Assembly: GCA_022824735.1 (NCBI GenBank)
Contig: JAJDZI010000135.1
Span: forward strand, 1-32,672
Length of the DNA stretch: 32,672 nt
Source of the DNA: Nitrospirales bacterium
GTDB lineage: Bacteria; Nitrospirota; Nitrospiria; Nitrospirales; UBA8639
Direction of reading: 5' to 3'
Shown: positions 8,019 to 14,730 of the stretch, piece by piece
Layout: every line of letters starts with the position of its first letter
Position numbering within the stretch: the stretch's first letter is position 1
Notes under the pieces: generated by a model
Told to the model about the DNA's origin: nothing
What the model saw: only the letters and a program-made list of their open reading frames with translations
Databases searched by the model: none
Translations under genes and position numbers: made by a program

Positions 8019-8219
8019 ATGCAAATCACCATTAATGGTAAACCCGAAGAAGTACAGGCCGGCACCGTCATGGACGTCCTGAAACAGAAAGATATCGATC
8101 CGCATATGGTGGCCGTTGAACTCAATACGCAAATCGTCGAACGAGACCAACTCGCAACCACAAACGTCCAGGACGGCGATAAGGTAGAATTTCTGTTCTA
8201 TATGGGTGGAGGGGCGTGA
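8019..8219 (+). CDS. ThiS-like sulfur carrier protein with masked C-terminus (GGGA)
   Basis: A 66-residue beta-grasp (ubiquitin-like) protein of the ThiS/MoaD/CysO superfamily. It starts MQITINGKPEEV and keeps DGDKVEFLFYMGGG near its end. Such carriers are adenylated on a terminal Gly-Gly by an E1-like enzyme and converted to a thiocarboxylate that donates sulfur. Here the chain ends in Gly-Gly-Gly-Ala, so the last alanine would have to be removed first. The ATG at 8019 has GGAG seven bases upstream. The stop overlaps the GTG start of cysK by four bases (GTGA), and the extra GCG alanine codon is part of that overlap. The neighbours favour cysteine biosynthesis over thiamine, but both are possible. 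Confidence 0.88.
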   Translation: MQITINGKPEEVQAGTVMDVLKQKDIDPHMVAVELNTQIVERDQLATTNVQDGDKVEFLFYMGGGA

Positions 8220-9145
8220 CCACCCGATATTTATCAAAGATTACGGAGGGAATAGGCGCAACCCCCCTGGTTCGGTTGAATCGCCTTTCCGAGGAAGGCG
8301 GCGCTGCGATTTTCGGAAAGGTGGAGTTCGCCAACCCCGGCGGGAGCGTTAAAGACCGGATCTGCCTCAATATGCTTGATGAGGCGGAACGTGCCGGGAC
8401 GCTCCAGCCGGGAGGAACGATCGTCGAACCGACCAGCGGGAACACTGGAATCGGATTAGCCTTAATCGCTGCGGTTCGCGGGTATAAATTGATTCTGGTC
8501 ATGCCGGAGAGCATGAGCCTCGAACGAGCAAGCTTGTTGTCCTCCTATGGCGCGCAATTGATTTTAACCCCGGCGTGGGAAGGCATGCAGGGTTCGATTC
8601 GAGAAGCCGAAAACATCATTGCCCAAAATCCGGAATATTTCATGCCTGACCAATTTTCCAACCCGGCGAATCCCGCCATTCACCGGGCCACGACCGCAGT
8701 GGAGATCTGGGATGCCATGGACGGCAAGATCGATGCATTTGTCGCAGCAGTCGGCACGGGCGGAACCATTACCGGTTGCGGAGAGGTCATCAAGGAACGT
8801 GCGCCGGACACCAAAATCGTGGCCGTGGAACCGGCCGGGTCCCCGGTCCTCTCGGGAGGAGCACCCGGTCCGCATAAGATTCAAGGCATCGGCGCAGGTT
8901 TTGTGCCGACAGTCCTCAATCGTTCCATCATTGACGACATTATTCGGGTCACCGACGACCAGGCCTATCAGACCACGAAACTGCTGGCCAAAAAAGAGGG
9001 GTTGCTCGTCGGGATATCCGCAGGCGCGAACGTCTTTGCAGCCCAACAGGTTGCGAAAGACCTCAGACCCGACCAAAACGTCGTCACGGTGTTGTGCGAT
9101 ACGGGCGAACGCTATTTGAGCATCGAAAAATATTTTAATATCTGA
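8216..9145 (+). CDS. cysK: Cysteine synthase (CysK/CysM family)
   Basis: A 309-residue fold-type-II PLP enzyme that makes cysteine from O-acetylserine (or O-phosphoserine) and a sulfur donor. The PLP lysine is Lys46 in GGSVKDR. The substrate loop TSGNTGIGLA, the phosphate-binding GTGGTITG and the late SAGAN motif are all present. It starts with GTG, overlapping the thiS-like stop by four bases. Pairing with a sulfur carrier, an E1-like enzyme and a JAMM protease recalls the Mycobacterium CysO-CysM-Mec+ system, in which CysM uses a carrier thiocarboxylate instead of free sulfide. Whether this protein uses sulfide or the carrier cannot be told from sequence alone. Confidence 0.95.
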   Translation: MTTRYLSKITEGIGATPLVRLNRLSEEGGAAIFGKVEFANPGGSVKDRICLNMLDEAERAGTLQPGGTIVEPTSGNTGIGLALIAAVRGYKLILVMPESMSLERASLLSSYGAQLILTPAWEGMQGSIREAENIIAQNPEYFMPDQFSNPANPAIHRATTAVEIWDAMDGKIDAFVAAVGTGGTITGCGEVIKERAPDTKIVAVEPAGSPVLSGGAPGPHKIQGIGAGFVPTVLNRSIIDDIIRVTDDQAYQTTKLLAKKEGLLVGISAGANVFAAQQVAKDLRPDQNVVTVLCDTGERYLSIEKYFNI

Positions 9146-9158
9146 CGAGTCAATCGAG

Positions 9159-9986
9159 ATGAGTTTCACGGAAGAACAAATCACCAGGTACAGCAGGCAC
9201 ATTCTGTTACCCGAAGTCGGCGGAAAGGGACAGAAAAAAATTGCCCAGGCAAAAGTGTTTGTCGTCGGAGCCGGAGGACTGGGCTCGCCGGTGGCCTTAT
9301 ACCTGGCTGCGGCCGGGATCGGAACGCTTGGCTTGATCGACGGCGACGTGGTTGACCGGTCCAATCTTCAACGACAGGTTCTGCACCATACTCCCGACGT
9401 CGGACGGTCCAAGGTGCAATCGGCGAAAGAAAAAATCTTTCTCCTGAATCCCGACGTGAACGTTGAAACGTACGAGGATCGATTTACTGCCTCCAATGCG
9501 ATGGATTACATTGCGCCCTATGACGTGGTGATTGACGGTGTGGATACGTTTCCGGCCAAGTTCCTTATCAACGATGCCTGCTATTTTGCCGGCAAACCCC
9601 TTGTCCACGGAGGGATCCTCCGGTTCGAAGGCCGGGTGTTTTCCATCGTGCCCGGACAATCAGCCTGCTACCGGTGCGTTTTTCCGGAGCCCCCGCCTCC
9701 CGGACTCGTGCCGAGTTGTCAGGAGGCTGGCATCATCGGCGTCGTAGCCGGTATTATTGGAACGATCCAGGCCACGGAGGCGCTAAAATTGATTCTTGGG
9801 ATCGGGGACCCACTCACCGACCGTATTCTCGACTTTGATGCTCGAAAAACCGCATTTCGTGAAATACGGGTAAAACGAAATCCCAGGTGTCCCTTGTGTG
9901 GAGACCATCCGGACATTACCGAACTGTTTGAGCACGAACAGGAGGCGTGCCAACTGCAAGCCCCCGGGGCGCTCGGTATTTCCTAG
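9159..9986 (+). CDS. E1-like adenylyltransferase of the MoeB/ThiF family, copy 1
   Basis: A 275-residue ATP-dependent enzyme that adenylates the C-terminal glycine of a ThiS/MoaD-type carrier. GAGGLGS (38-43) binds ATP, Arg72 in NLQRQ is a catalytic-site residue, and Cys187 in PSCQEAG is the usual catalytic cysteine position. A zinc site comes from Cys170/Cys173 and Cys244/Cys247. Compared with its paralogue at 11777, the loop after the metal-binding aspartate reads DGVDTFPAKF rather than DGSDNFGTRF, so the two have diverged. It has a longer acidic and Gln-rich C-terminal tail. It lies 13 nt after cysK and probably serves the ThiS-like carrier encoded two genes upstream. Confidence 0.93.
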   Translation: MSFTEEQITRYSRHILLPEVGGKGQKKIAQAKVFVVGAGGLGSPVALYLAAAGIGTLGLIDGDVVDRSNLQRQVLHHTPDVGRSKVQSAKEKIFLLNPDVNVETYEDRFTASNAMDYIAPYDVVIDGVDTFPAKFLINDACYFAGKPLVHGGILRFEGRVFSIVPGQSACYRCVFPEPPPPGLVPSCQEAGIIGVVAGIIGTIQATEALKLILGIGDPLTDRILDFDARKTAFREIRVKRNPRCPLCGDHPDITELFEHEQEACQLQAPGALGIS

Positions 9987-10018
9987 TTTTTCGTCCGGAT
10001 GCGGAAGGAGGTTGAACC

Positions 10019-11257
10019 ATGGCAAAGATGACAGCCCTCATCTGCCGGGAATGTGCGAAAGAATGCCCTACGGAGGCCCTTCACGTCTGTGAACTGTGCT
10101 TTGGCCCTCTGGAAGTCAAATATAACTACGATGAAATCAAAGAGAAAATGTCACGGGCCTCAATCGAAGCCGGTCCCAAGTCGCTGTGGCGGTACAAGGA
10201 ATTGCTCCCGATCGAAGGCAACCCGACGATCGGTCTGCACGCCGGTATGACGCCACTCGTTCACGCCAAGAATCTGGGGGCCTTTTTAGGACTCGATGAA
10301 CTGTACATTAAGAACGACTGCGTCAACCAGCCGACCCTGTCGTTCAAGGACCGGGTCGTAGCCGTGGCCCTGACGCGCGCCAGGGAACTGGGGTATGAAA
10401 CCGCAGCTTGTGCGTCCACCGGCAATTTAGCGAATTCGGTCGCCGCGCACGCGGCGCAGGCCGGCATGCAATGTTACGTCTTCATCCCGGGTGACCTGGA
10501 AGCAGCCAAAGTCCTCGGCAACTTGATCTACAGGCCGAAAGTCGTGGAGATTGAAGGCAACTATGACGACGTGAACCGTTTATGCAGTGAAATTGCCGGC
10601 GAACGGCGATGGGCCTTCGTCAACGTGAATATCCGTCCCTATTATGCCGAAGGCTCGAAGACCCTGGCCTTTGAAGTTGTGGAGCAGCTCGGGTGGCGGG
10701 CTCCCGACCAGGTCGTCGTCCCCATGGCATCGGGATCGTTATTGACCAAAATCTGGAAAGGACTCAACGAATTCAAAAAAATCGGGCTTCTCAAGGACGT
10801 GCCCACAAAGGTGAACGGCGCCCAAGCCGAAGGATGCTCCCCGATCGCCACGGCATATAAAAACGGTCGCGACTTCTTCAAACCGGTCAAGCCCAACACC
10901 ATTGCCAAGTCCCTGGCCATCGGTAACCCAGCGGACGGCTACTATGCCTTGAAAACCGTTGCAGAAAGTCAAGGGGCCATGGACGCCGTCACCGACGATG
11001 AAATCATCGAAGGCATTAAGCTCCTGGCTCAAACGGAAGGAATATTTGCGGAAACCGCGGGAGGCGTGACCATCGGGACCCTCCGCAAGCTGGTGAAACA
11101 GGGCGCCATCAAGAGGCAAGACGTCACGGTTGCCTATATCACCGGCAATGGATTGAAGACCCAGGAAGCCGTGGTGGATTCGGTCGGACGGCCGTTCCGT
11201 ATCCCGCCGAGCCTGGTAAAATTTGAACAAACGTTTGGACAGCAGGGGGCGGCATGA
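10019..11257 (+). CDS. thrC: Threonine synthase (or paralogue) with N-terminal zinc ribbon
   Basis: A 412-residue fold-type-II PLP enzyme that normally converts O-phosphohomoserine to threonine. The N-terminus carries a Cys-rich ribbon (Cys9, 12, 16, 24, 27), then the catalytic Lys110 in SFKDR, the ASTGNLANSVAAHAA loop, and a C-terminal ETAGGVTIG region. AAGGAGG precedes the ATG. It sits between moeB-like 1 and the moaD-like gene, overlapping the latter by four bases (ATGA). Because it is embedded in a sulfur-carrier operon, it may instead, or also, use carrier-bound sulfur on phosphohomoserine. That is a hypothesis; simple threonine synthase remains the default. Confidence 0.9.
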   Translation: MAKMTALICRECAKECPTEALHVCELCFGPLEVKYNYDEIKEKMSRASIEAGPKSLWRYKELLPIEGNPTIGLHAGMTPLVHAKNLGAFLGLDELYIKNDCVNQPTLSFKDRVVAVALTRARELGYETAACASTGNLANSVAAHAAQAGMQCYVFIPGDLEAAKVLGNLIYRPKVVEIEGNYDDVNRLCSEIAGERRWAFVNVNIRPYYAEGSKTLAFEVVEQLGWRAPDQVVVPMASGSLLTKIWKGLNEFKKIGLLKDVPTKVNGAQAEGCSPIATAYKNGRDFFKPVKPNTIAKSLAIGNPADGYYALKTVAESQGAMDAVTDDEIIEGIKLLAQTEGIFAETAGGVTIGTLRKLVKQGAIKRQDVTVAYITGNGLKTQEAVVDSVGRPFRIPPSLVKFEQTFGQQGAA

Positions 11258-11535
11258 TCACCGTACGCATACCTACTCCCCTCCGGCCGATGACCGGAGG
11301 CAAGAGTGAAGTCGAAGGAACCGGCACCAATATTGGCGAATTGATCGAACAATTGAATACGGCATATCCTGGATTCAAAGACCGGATCTGCGACGAACAG
11401 GGAGAAATTCGTCGATTCATCAACGTTTACCTGAACGAGGAAGACATCCGGTTCCTGACGGGCAAAGACACACCCGTCAAGGATGGCGACGAGGTGTCCA
11501 TCGTTCCCGCTATCGCCGGTGGCAACCATGGCTAA
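11254..11535 (+). CDS. MoaD-like sulfur carrier protein with masked C-terminus (GGNHG)
   Basis: A 93-residue beta-grasp carrier of the MoaD family: MITVRIPTPLRPMTGGK at the start, INVYLNEEDIRFL in the middle, and DGDEVSIVPAIAGG near the end. The Gly89-Gly90 pair that should be terminal is followed by Asn-His-Gly. The tail must be trimmed before an E1 enzyme could act, unless the tail is tolerated. The NHG codons overlap the start of the next gene (ATG at 11528). MoaD proper works in molybdopterin synthesis, but no moaE or other moa genes are nearby. The context (thrC, NIL protein, MoeB-like 2, JAMM) points to amino-acid sulfur transfer. Confidence 0.9.
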   Translation: MITVRIPTPLRPMTGGKSEVEGTGTNIGELIEQLNTAYPGFKDRICDEQGEIRRFINVYLNEEDIRFLTGKDTPVKDGDEVSIVPAIAGGNHG

Positions 11536-11767
11536 ACTTCGATTTCACATCCGGTTTCCGGAAGAAAAGATTCCCGAACCCGTCATTTATCAGATCGGGC
11601 ACGAATATCAAGTGGTCACCAGCATTCGCCGGGCCGACGTACGCGAAACCACCGGCTGGATGGACGTGGAATTTTCAGGAGAAACCGAAGAAATCGAACG
11701 CGCAATTGGGGGGTTGCGGGAGAAGGGCGTACTCGTAGACCCGATTGAACTCAACGTGGTGGAGTAA
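11528..11767 (+). CDS. NIL-domain protein
   Basis: A 79-residue stand-alone NIL domain (ferredoxin-like fold), the type found at the C-terminus of methionine ABC transporter ATPases and in homocysteine-forming systems. Typical features are the opening LRFHIRFPEE, the IPEPVIYQIGHEYQVVTSIRRADV stretch and GWMDVEFSGETEEIERAIGGLREKGVLVDPIE. It overlaps the moaD-like gene by eight bases and is followed nine bases later by moeB-like 2. As a small sulfur-metabolism accessory with no transporter nearby, it may sense methionine-type ligands or act as an adaptor for carrier transfer; the sequence does not decide. Confidence 0.85.
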   Translation: MAKLRFHIRFPEEKIPEPVIYQIGHEYQVVTSIRRADVRETTGWMDVEFSGETEEIERAIGGLREKGVLVDPIELNVVE

Positions 11768-11776
11768 AGGAAGAGC

Positions 11777-12577
11777 ATGGATTTCACCGAAGACCAAATC
11801 GAACGGTACAGCCGCCAGATCATCCTCGAGCAAGTTGGCGGTAAAGGGCAGCAAAAACTGAGCCGGGCCAAGGTCCTTGTGGTTGGCGCCGGAGGCCTGG
11901 GTTCTCCGATCGCCCTGTACCTGGGCGCGGCGGGTATCGGCACAATTGGATTGATTGACGGCGACGTCGTTGATCTTTCGAATCTGCAACGACAGGTTCT
12001 CCACACGACGCCCCACGTGGGAGTCCCCAAGGTCGAATCCGGCCGCCGGCTCCTGGAGGCGTTGAATCCCGACGTCCGCGTGCACACGTACCAGGAGCAC
12101 ATCAGCGCCGAAAATATTATGTCCCTGTTGCCGAACTATGACCTGGTGTTGGACGGGTCCGATAACTTCGGTACCCGGTTCCTGGTGAGTGACGCCTGCT
12201 ACTTTGCACAAAAGACCTTAATCTCGGGCAGTATCTTTCGTTTTGAAGGGCAACTGGCCACGATCAAAGCCCATGAGGGCTACCCCTGTTATCGGTGTCT
12301 CTACCCCGAACCGCCGCCTGCCGGGCTGGTGCCCAGTTGCCAGGAAGCCGGAGTACTGGGCGTCCTCGCGGGCACGATCGGTATTCTGCAGGCCAATGAA
12401 GCCGTAAAAGAAATCCTGGAAATCGGGGACACACTCGCCGATCGTTTGCTGATCTATGACGCGCTCGAGATGAAGTTTCGCAACGTCAGACGCCCGAAAG
12501 ATCCCTGCTGTGCGCTCTGCGGCGACAACCCAACGATCACCGCGCTGGAGGAACATCACGTCTCGTGCAGCGTGTGA
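11777..12577 (+). CDS. moeB: E1-like adenylyltransferase of the MoeB/ThiF family, copy 2
   Basis: A 266-residue paralogue of the enzyme encoded at 9159, the two being visibly alike across their length. GAGGLGS (38-43), Arg72 in NLQRQ, the metal loop DGSDNFGTRF (126-135), the catalytic Cys188 in PSCQEAG, and zinc cysteines at 171/174 and in CCALCG near the C-terminus are all intact. It keeps the canonical DNF-x-TRF loop that copy 1 has lost. AAGGAAG precedes the ATG. It most likely adenylates the MoaD-like carrier two genes upstream. It could also serve molybdopterin synthesis elsewhere in the cell. Confidence 0.94.
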   Translation: MDFTEDQIERYSRQIILEQVGGKGQQKLSRAKVLVVGAGGLGSPIALYLGAAGIGTIGLIDGDVVDLSNLQRQVLHTTPHVGVPKVESGRRLLEALNPDVRVHTYQEHISAENIMSLLPNYDLVLDGSDNFGTRFLVSDACYFAQKTLISGSIFRFEGQLATIKAHEGYPCYRCLYPEPPPAGLVPSCQEAGVLGVLAGTIGILQANEAVKEILEIGDTLADRLLIYDALEMKFRNVRRPKDPCCALCGDNPTITALEEHHVSCSV

Positions 12578-12660
12578 CAGCCATGACTCCAACACGGCCA
12601 TCGATCCTCTGCGGTGCAATTTCGGCAGAGCCTCATGCCCGCTGACTGCCTTTGACCGCC

Positions 12661-13167
12661 ATGCTTTCGATCCCTTCAGACATTTGGGAAGACATGATCG
12701 AGCACGCGCGGGCCCTTGACCCTCATGAATGCTGCGGCATTTTGGCCGGCCGGAACGAGACCATTACCGAACACTACCGAATCACCAACATCCTGGCCAA
12801 GATGAGCGAAGCTGAACTGGCCCGTTTCGATCAGGCCAAGCTATCCGACCTGAAACAGCTTTCTCCCGCGGAACGGGCCGATATCGCCTTTCAGATGGAC
12901 GCACAGGAAATGTCGCAAGCCCAAAAGGATATTCGTCAAAAAGACGTCACGCTCAAGGCCTTTTACCATTCGCATACGTTCAGCCCTGCCCGCCCATCCA
13001 TCACCGACATTAAAATCGCCATGGAATTCGAGAGTTACAGGGAAAAACTCAATATACCCGAACCCGTACACGTCATTATCTCCCTCCAGGATAAAACGAA
13101 TCCCGTCATTCGCGGCTACCGGATCCTGAATTCGACGGCTACCGAAGTACCGATCGAACGCCGATAA
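12661..13167 (+). CDS. JAMM/M67 metallopeptidase (Mec+/QbsD-like)
   Basis: A 168-residue zinc isopeptidase-type protein. The JAMM residues are complete: Glu23 in PHECCGIL, then His103-Ser-His105, Ser113 and Asp116 in HSHTFSPARPSITD. Between Glu23 and the histidines lies an extra helical stretch, residues about 47-95, rich in Glu, Gln, Lys and Met. Known bacterial relatives either clip C-terminal residues from a sulfur carrier to expose Gly-Gly (QbsD) or free cysteine from CysO (Mec+). Both carriers in this operon have residues after Gly-Gly, so a trimming role is attractive. The ATG at 12661 is preferred to a TTG at 12652; the 83-nt gap from moeB-like 2 holds no gene. Confidence 0.92.
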   Translation: MLSIPSDIWEDMIEHARALDPHECCGILAGRNETITEHYRITNILAKMSEAELARFDQAKLSDLKQLSPAERADIAFQMDAQEMSQAQKDIRQKDVTLKAFYHSHTFSPARPSITDIKIAMEFESYREKLNIPEPVHVIISLQDKTNPVIRGYRILNSTATEVPIERR

Positions 13168-13268
13168 TCACGCGATGGCATGCCGCTGTGGACAACCATT
13201 TTTCAAATTGCCATAATGCGCAAACTTTTTTCTCCCTTTTTTCTCTCTTATTAATAAGGAGAGTCATC

Positions 13269-13631
13269 ATGTTTCGTCCTTTTACATTCGTCCTGCTACT
13301 CGTCTTCATGATGTCAACGGCTACGCTCGCCTGGGCGTTTACCGATGAACCCGGCAAAGAGGGAAGTTTTTACAGTCCGATCATCCGTGTGGTCCCGGAC
13401 AAAGGCTTTATCCTGATCAATAGCGGGAACGGTATTCTCTGGCTCAAAGCCAGCGAGGCCGCAATGCCGCATATTGCAAAGTTACCCGTCGGCGGGCTGA
13501 TTGACGTTGTGGTGGTCTTTCAAGGCAAACCCAATCCGCCGGTTATCAAGTTATGGAAATTGGCGAGCGGCGAGTCAGCCTGCCCCCAATTTGATGGGAA
13601 ACAATGCCTGCCGCCCGCAAAGAAGGAGTAA
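13269..13631 (+). CDS. Small secreted protein of unknown function
   Basis: A 120-residue protein with a classical signal peptide, MFRPFTFVLLLVF then MMSTATLAWA, probably cut before FTDEP. The mature part of about 97 residues has a beta-rich pattern (FYSPIIRVVPDKGFILIN; GILWLKASEAA; GGLIDVVVVFQG) and a late Cys pair (SACPQFDGKQCLPP) that could form a disulfide. An AAGGAG motif lies eight bases upstream of the ATG. I do not recognise the family. It follows the JAMM gene by 101 nt, so it may have its own promoter. The end of this gene marks the start of a more AT-rich patch. Confidence 0.75.
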   Translation: MFRPFTFVLLLVFMMSTATLAWAFTDEPGKEGSFYSPIIRVVPDKGFILINSGNGILWLKASEAAMPHIAKLPVGGLIDVVVVFQGKPNPPVIKLWKLASGESACPQFDGKQCLPPAKKE

Positions 13632-13754
13632 AGCCATGGATGAAATTCTTGCCGGGAGTCGCAGTTTCAAGAACAGCTTAGGAGTGAGAAAGAGAGAAGA
13701 AAAGTACAACGAGTTAGAGGGTTGTGAAGACCGAGTGGGAGCAGTCGGAGACGA

Positions 13755-14117
13755 CTACGAGTCTTCCCCTGTGGAGAGGATTCGTCGAAGGCGGGGCAGG
13801 TCGTCGTCTTTTGTCAGGGTTTGGTCTTTTCCTAAAAACGTGGCAAGGCGTTGTGCGTCAGCCTCAAGCTGCTCTTCTCGGATTCTCTTGCGCCGCCTTT
13901 CAATCCAAACCTCTGCAAACATTGTCGCACCCTCCACCATCGTTACCGACAACGCCGCACTCAAAATCAACACAGAGACGGTATTGTCTAAAAATCGGTT
14001 CAAGGAAAAACATGACTCAACGTTCACCTCATACCATAAAATATACCCAAAACCAGTCCCAAACACAATGAGAAACACACAAAGGTGCTTGAGCGTGGGC
14101 GGCGAAAATTCATTCAT
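13755..14117 (-). CDS. Two-TM hypothetical membrane protein
   Basis: A 120-residue protein, not recognised. Two hydrophobic helices (about 11-28 and 45-65, the latter TVSVLILSAALSVTMVEGA) are followed by a strongly basic and charged cytoplasmic region (ERRRKRIREEQLEADAQRL) with heptad character. AGAGGG is seven bases upstream of the ATG on the minus strand. It lies convergent with the secreted-protein gene, in a patch visibly richer in A and T than the flanking operons. It could be part of a small acquired segment together with the TbpB-like fragment to its right. Confidence 0.6.
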   Translation of the reverse strand: MNEFSPPTLKHLCVFLIVFGTGFGYILWYEVNVESCFSLNRFLDNTVSVLILSAALSVTMVEGATMFAEVWIERRRKRIREEQLEADAQRLATFLGKDQTLTKDDDLPRLRRILSTGEDS

Positions 14118-14151
14118 CTAATATCCCTCTTGCCCCATCTTTGTACATGCC

Positions 14152-14646
14152 TTGTCTGATAAAGTCACGAACTATGTCAACGCAATTTTGAAACGTCCCC
14201 TTTCTCATGGTCATGCCCCCTCCTTTCTTGCTGGAAAAGGGCCATTACAAAATTGCGCTAACTTATTCTCTACTCACTTCGCGGGGAAAGCCACCCTCAC
14301 GGCTAATTTTGACGGCGCTGGTAGTGGAGACATCTCGGGAGAGATAACAAATCTTACAATACCCTCCGACAAGGTTCCAGCCACTTCATTCATTCTTGAG
14401 AGAACAAGCCTTGATGATTTTATGACAGGAGATACTCAGGCAGAAGCAGCGGCTCTTGGTGCCACAGACTGGGAAGGAAAATGGGGAGCCCAATTTTATG
14501 GAAATGGACCATGCGCTGACATCTGTTCCCCCTCATCTATAGCAGGCACCTTCGGGGCCACATCTAGAATTTCCGACGGAGAAAACAGCGCCTTGTCCAA
14601 AGATCGCACAATTCTTGGAGCCTTCGGGGCGTATCTTCAAGAGTGA
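14152..14646 (+). pseudogene. Truncated TbpB-like beta-barrel surface-protein fragment
   Basis: The frame is open from 14122, right after an in-frame TAA, but lacks an ATG, a signal peptide and a Shine-Dalgarno; its first start-like codon is a TTG at 14152. The translated portion, about 164 residues, has features of the C-terminal barrel of transferrin-binding-protein-B-like surface lipoproteins: KATLTANFDGAGSGDISGEI, then WGAQFYGNGP, SIAGTFGATSR and the closing LGAFGAYLQE. The N-terminal part, including the lipobox, appears missing. It is probably the 3' remnant of a larger surface-protein gene. A functional small protein from the TTG cannot be excluded. Confidence 0.6.
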
Positions 14647-14730
14647 TTCCTTGTTTCAATATGTGTGCTGTTCCGAGTGCTCATCGTGTTTGTGCCTATT
14701 TCCCAGGCGTTGAGCTGGTGTGAACAGGCC

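Noticed and set aside
13636..14121. Plus-strand frame of 161 residues starting at ATG 13636 with a good ribosome site
   Set aside because: The larger part is antisense to the two-TM gene and reads as an Arg/Ser-rich shadow; kept only as a possible 5' stump in the findings.
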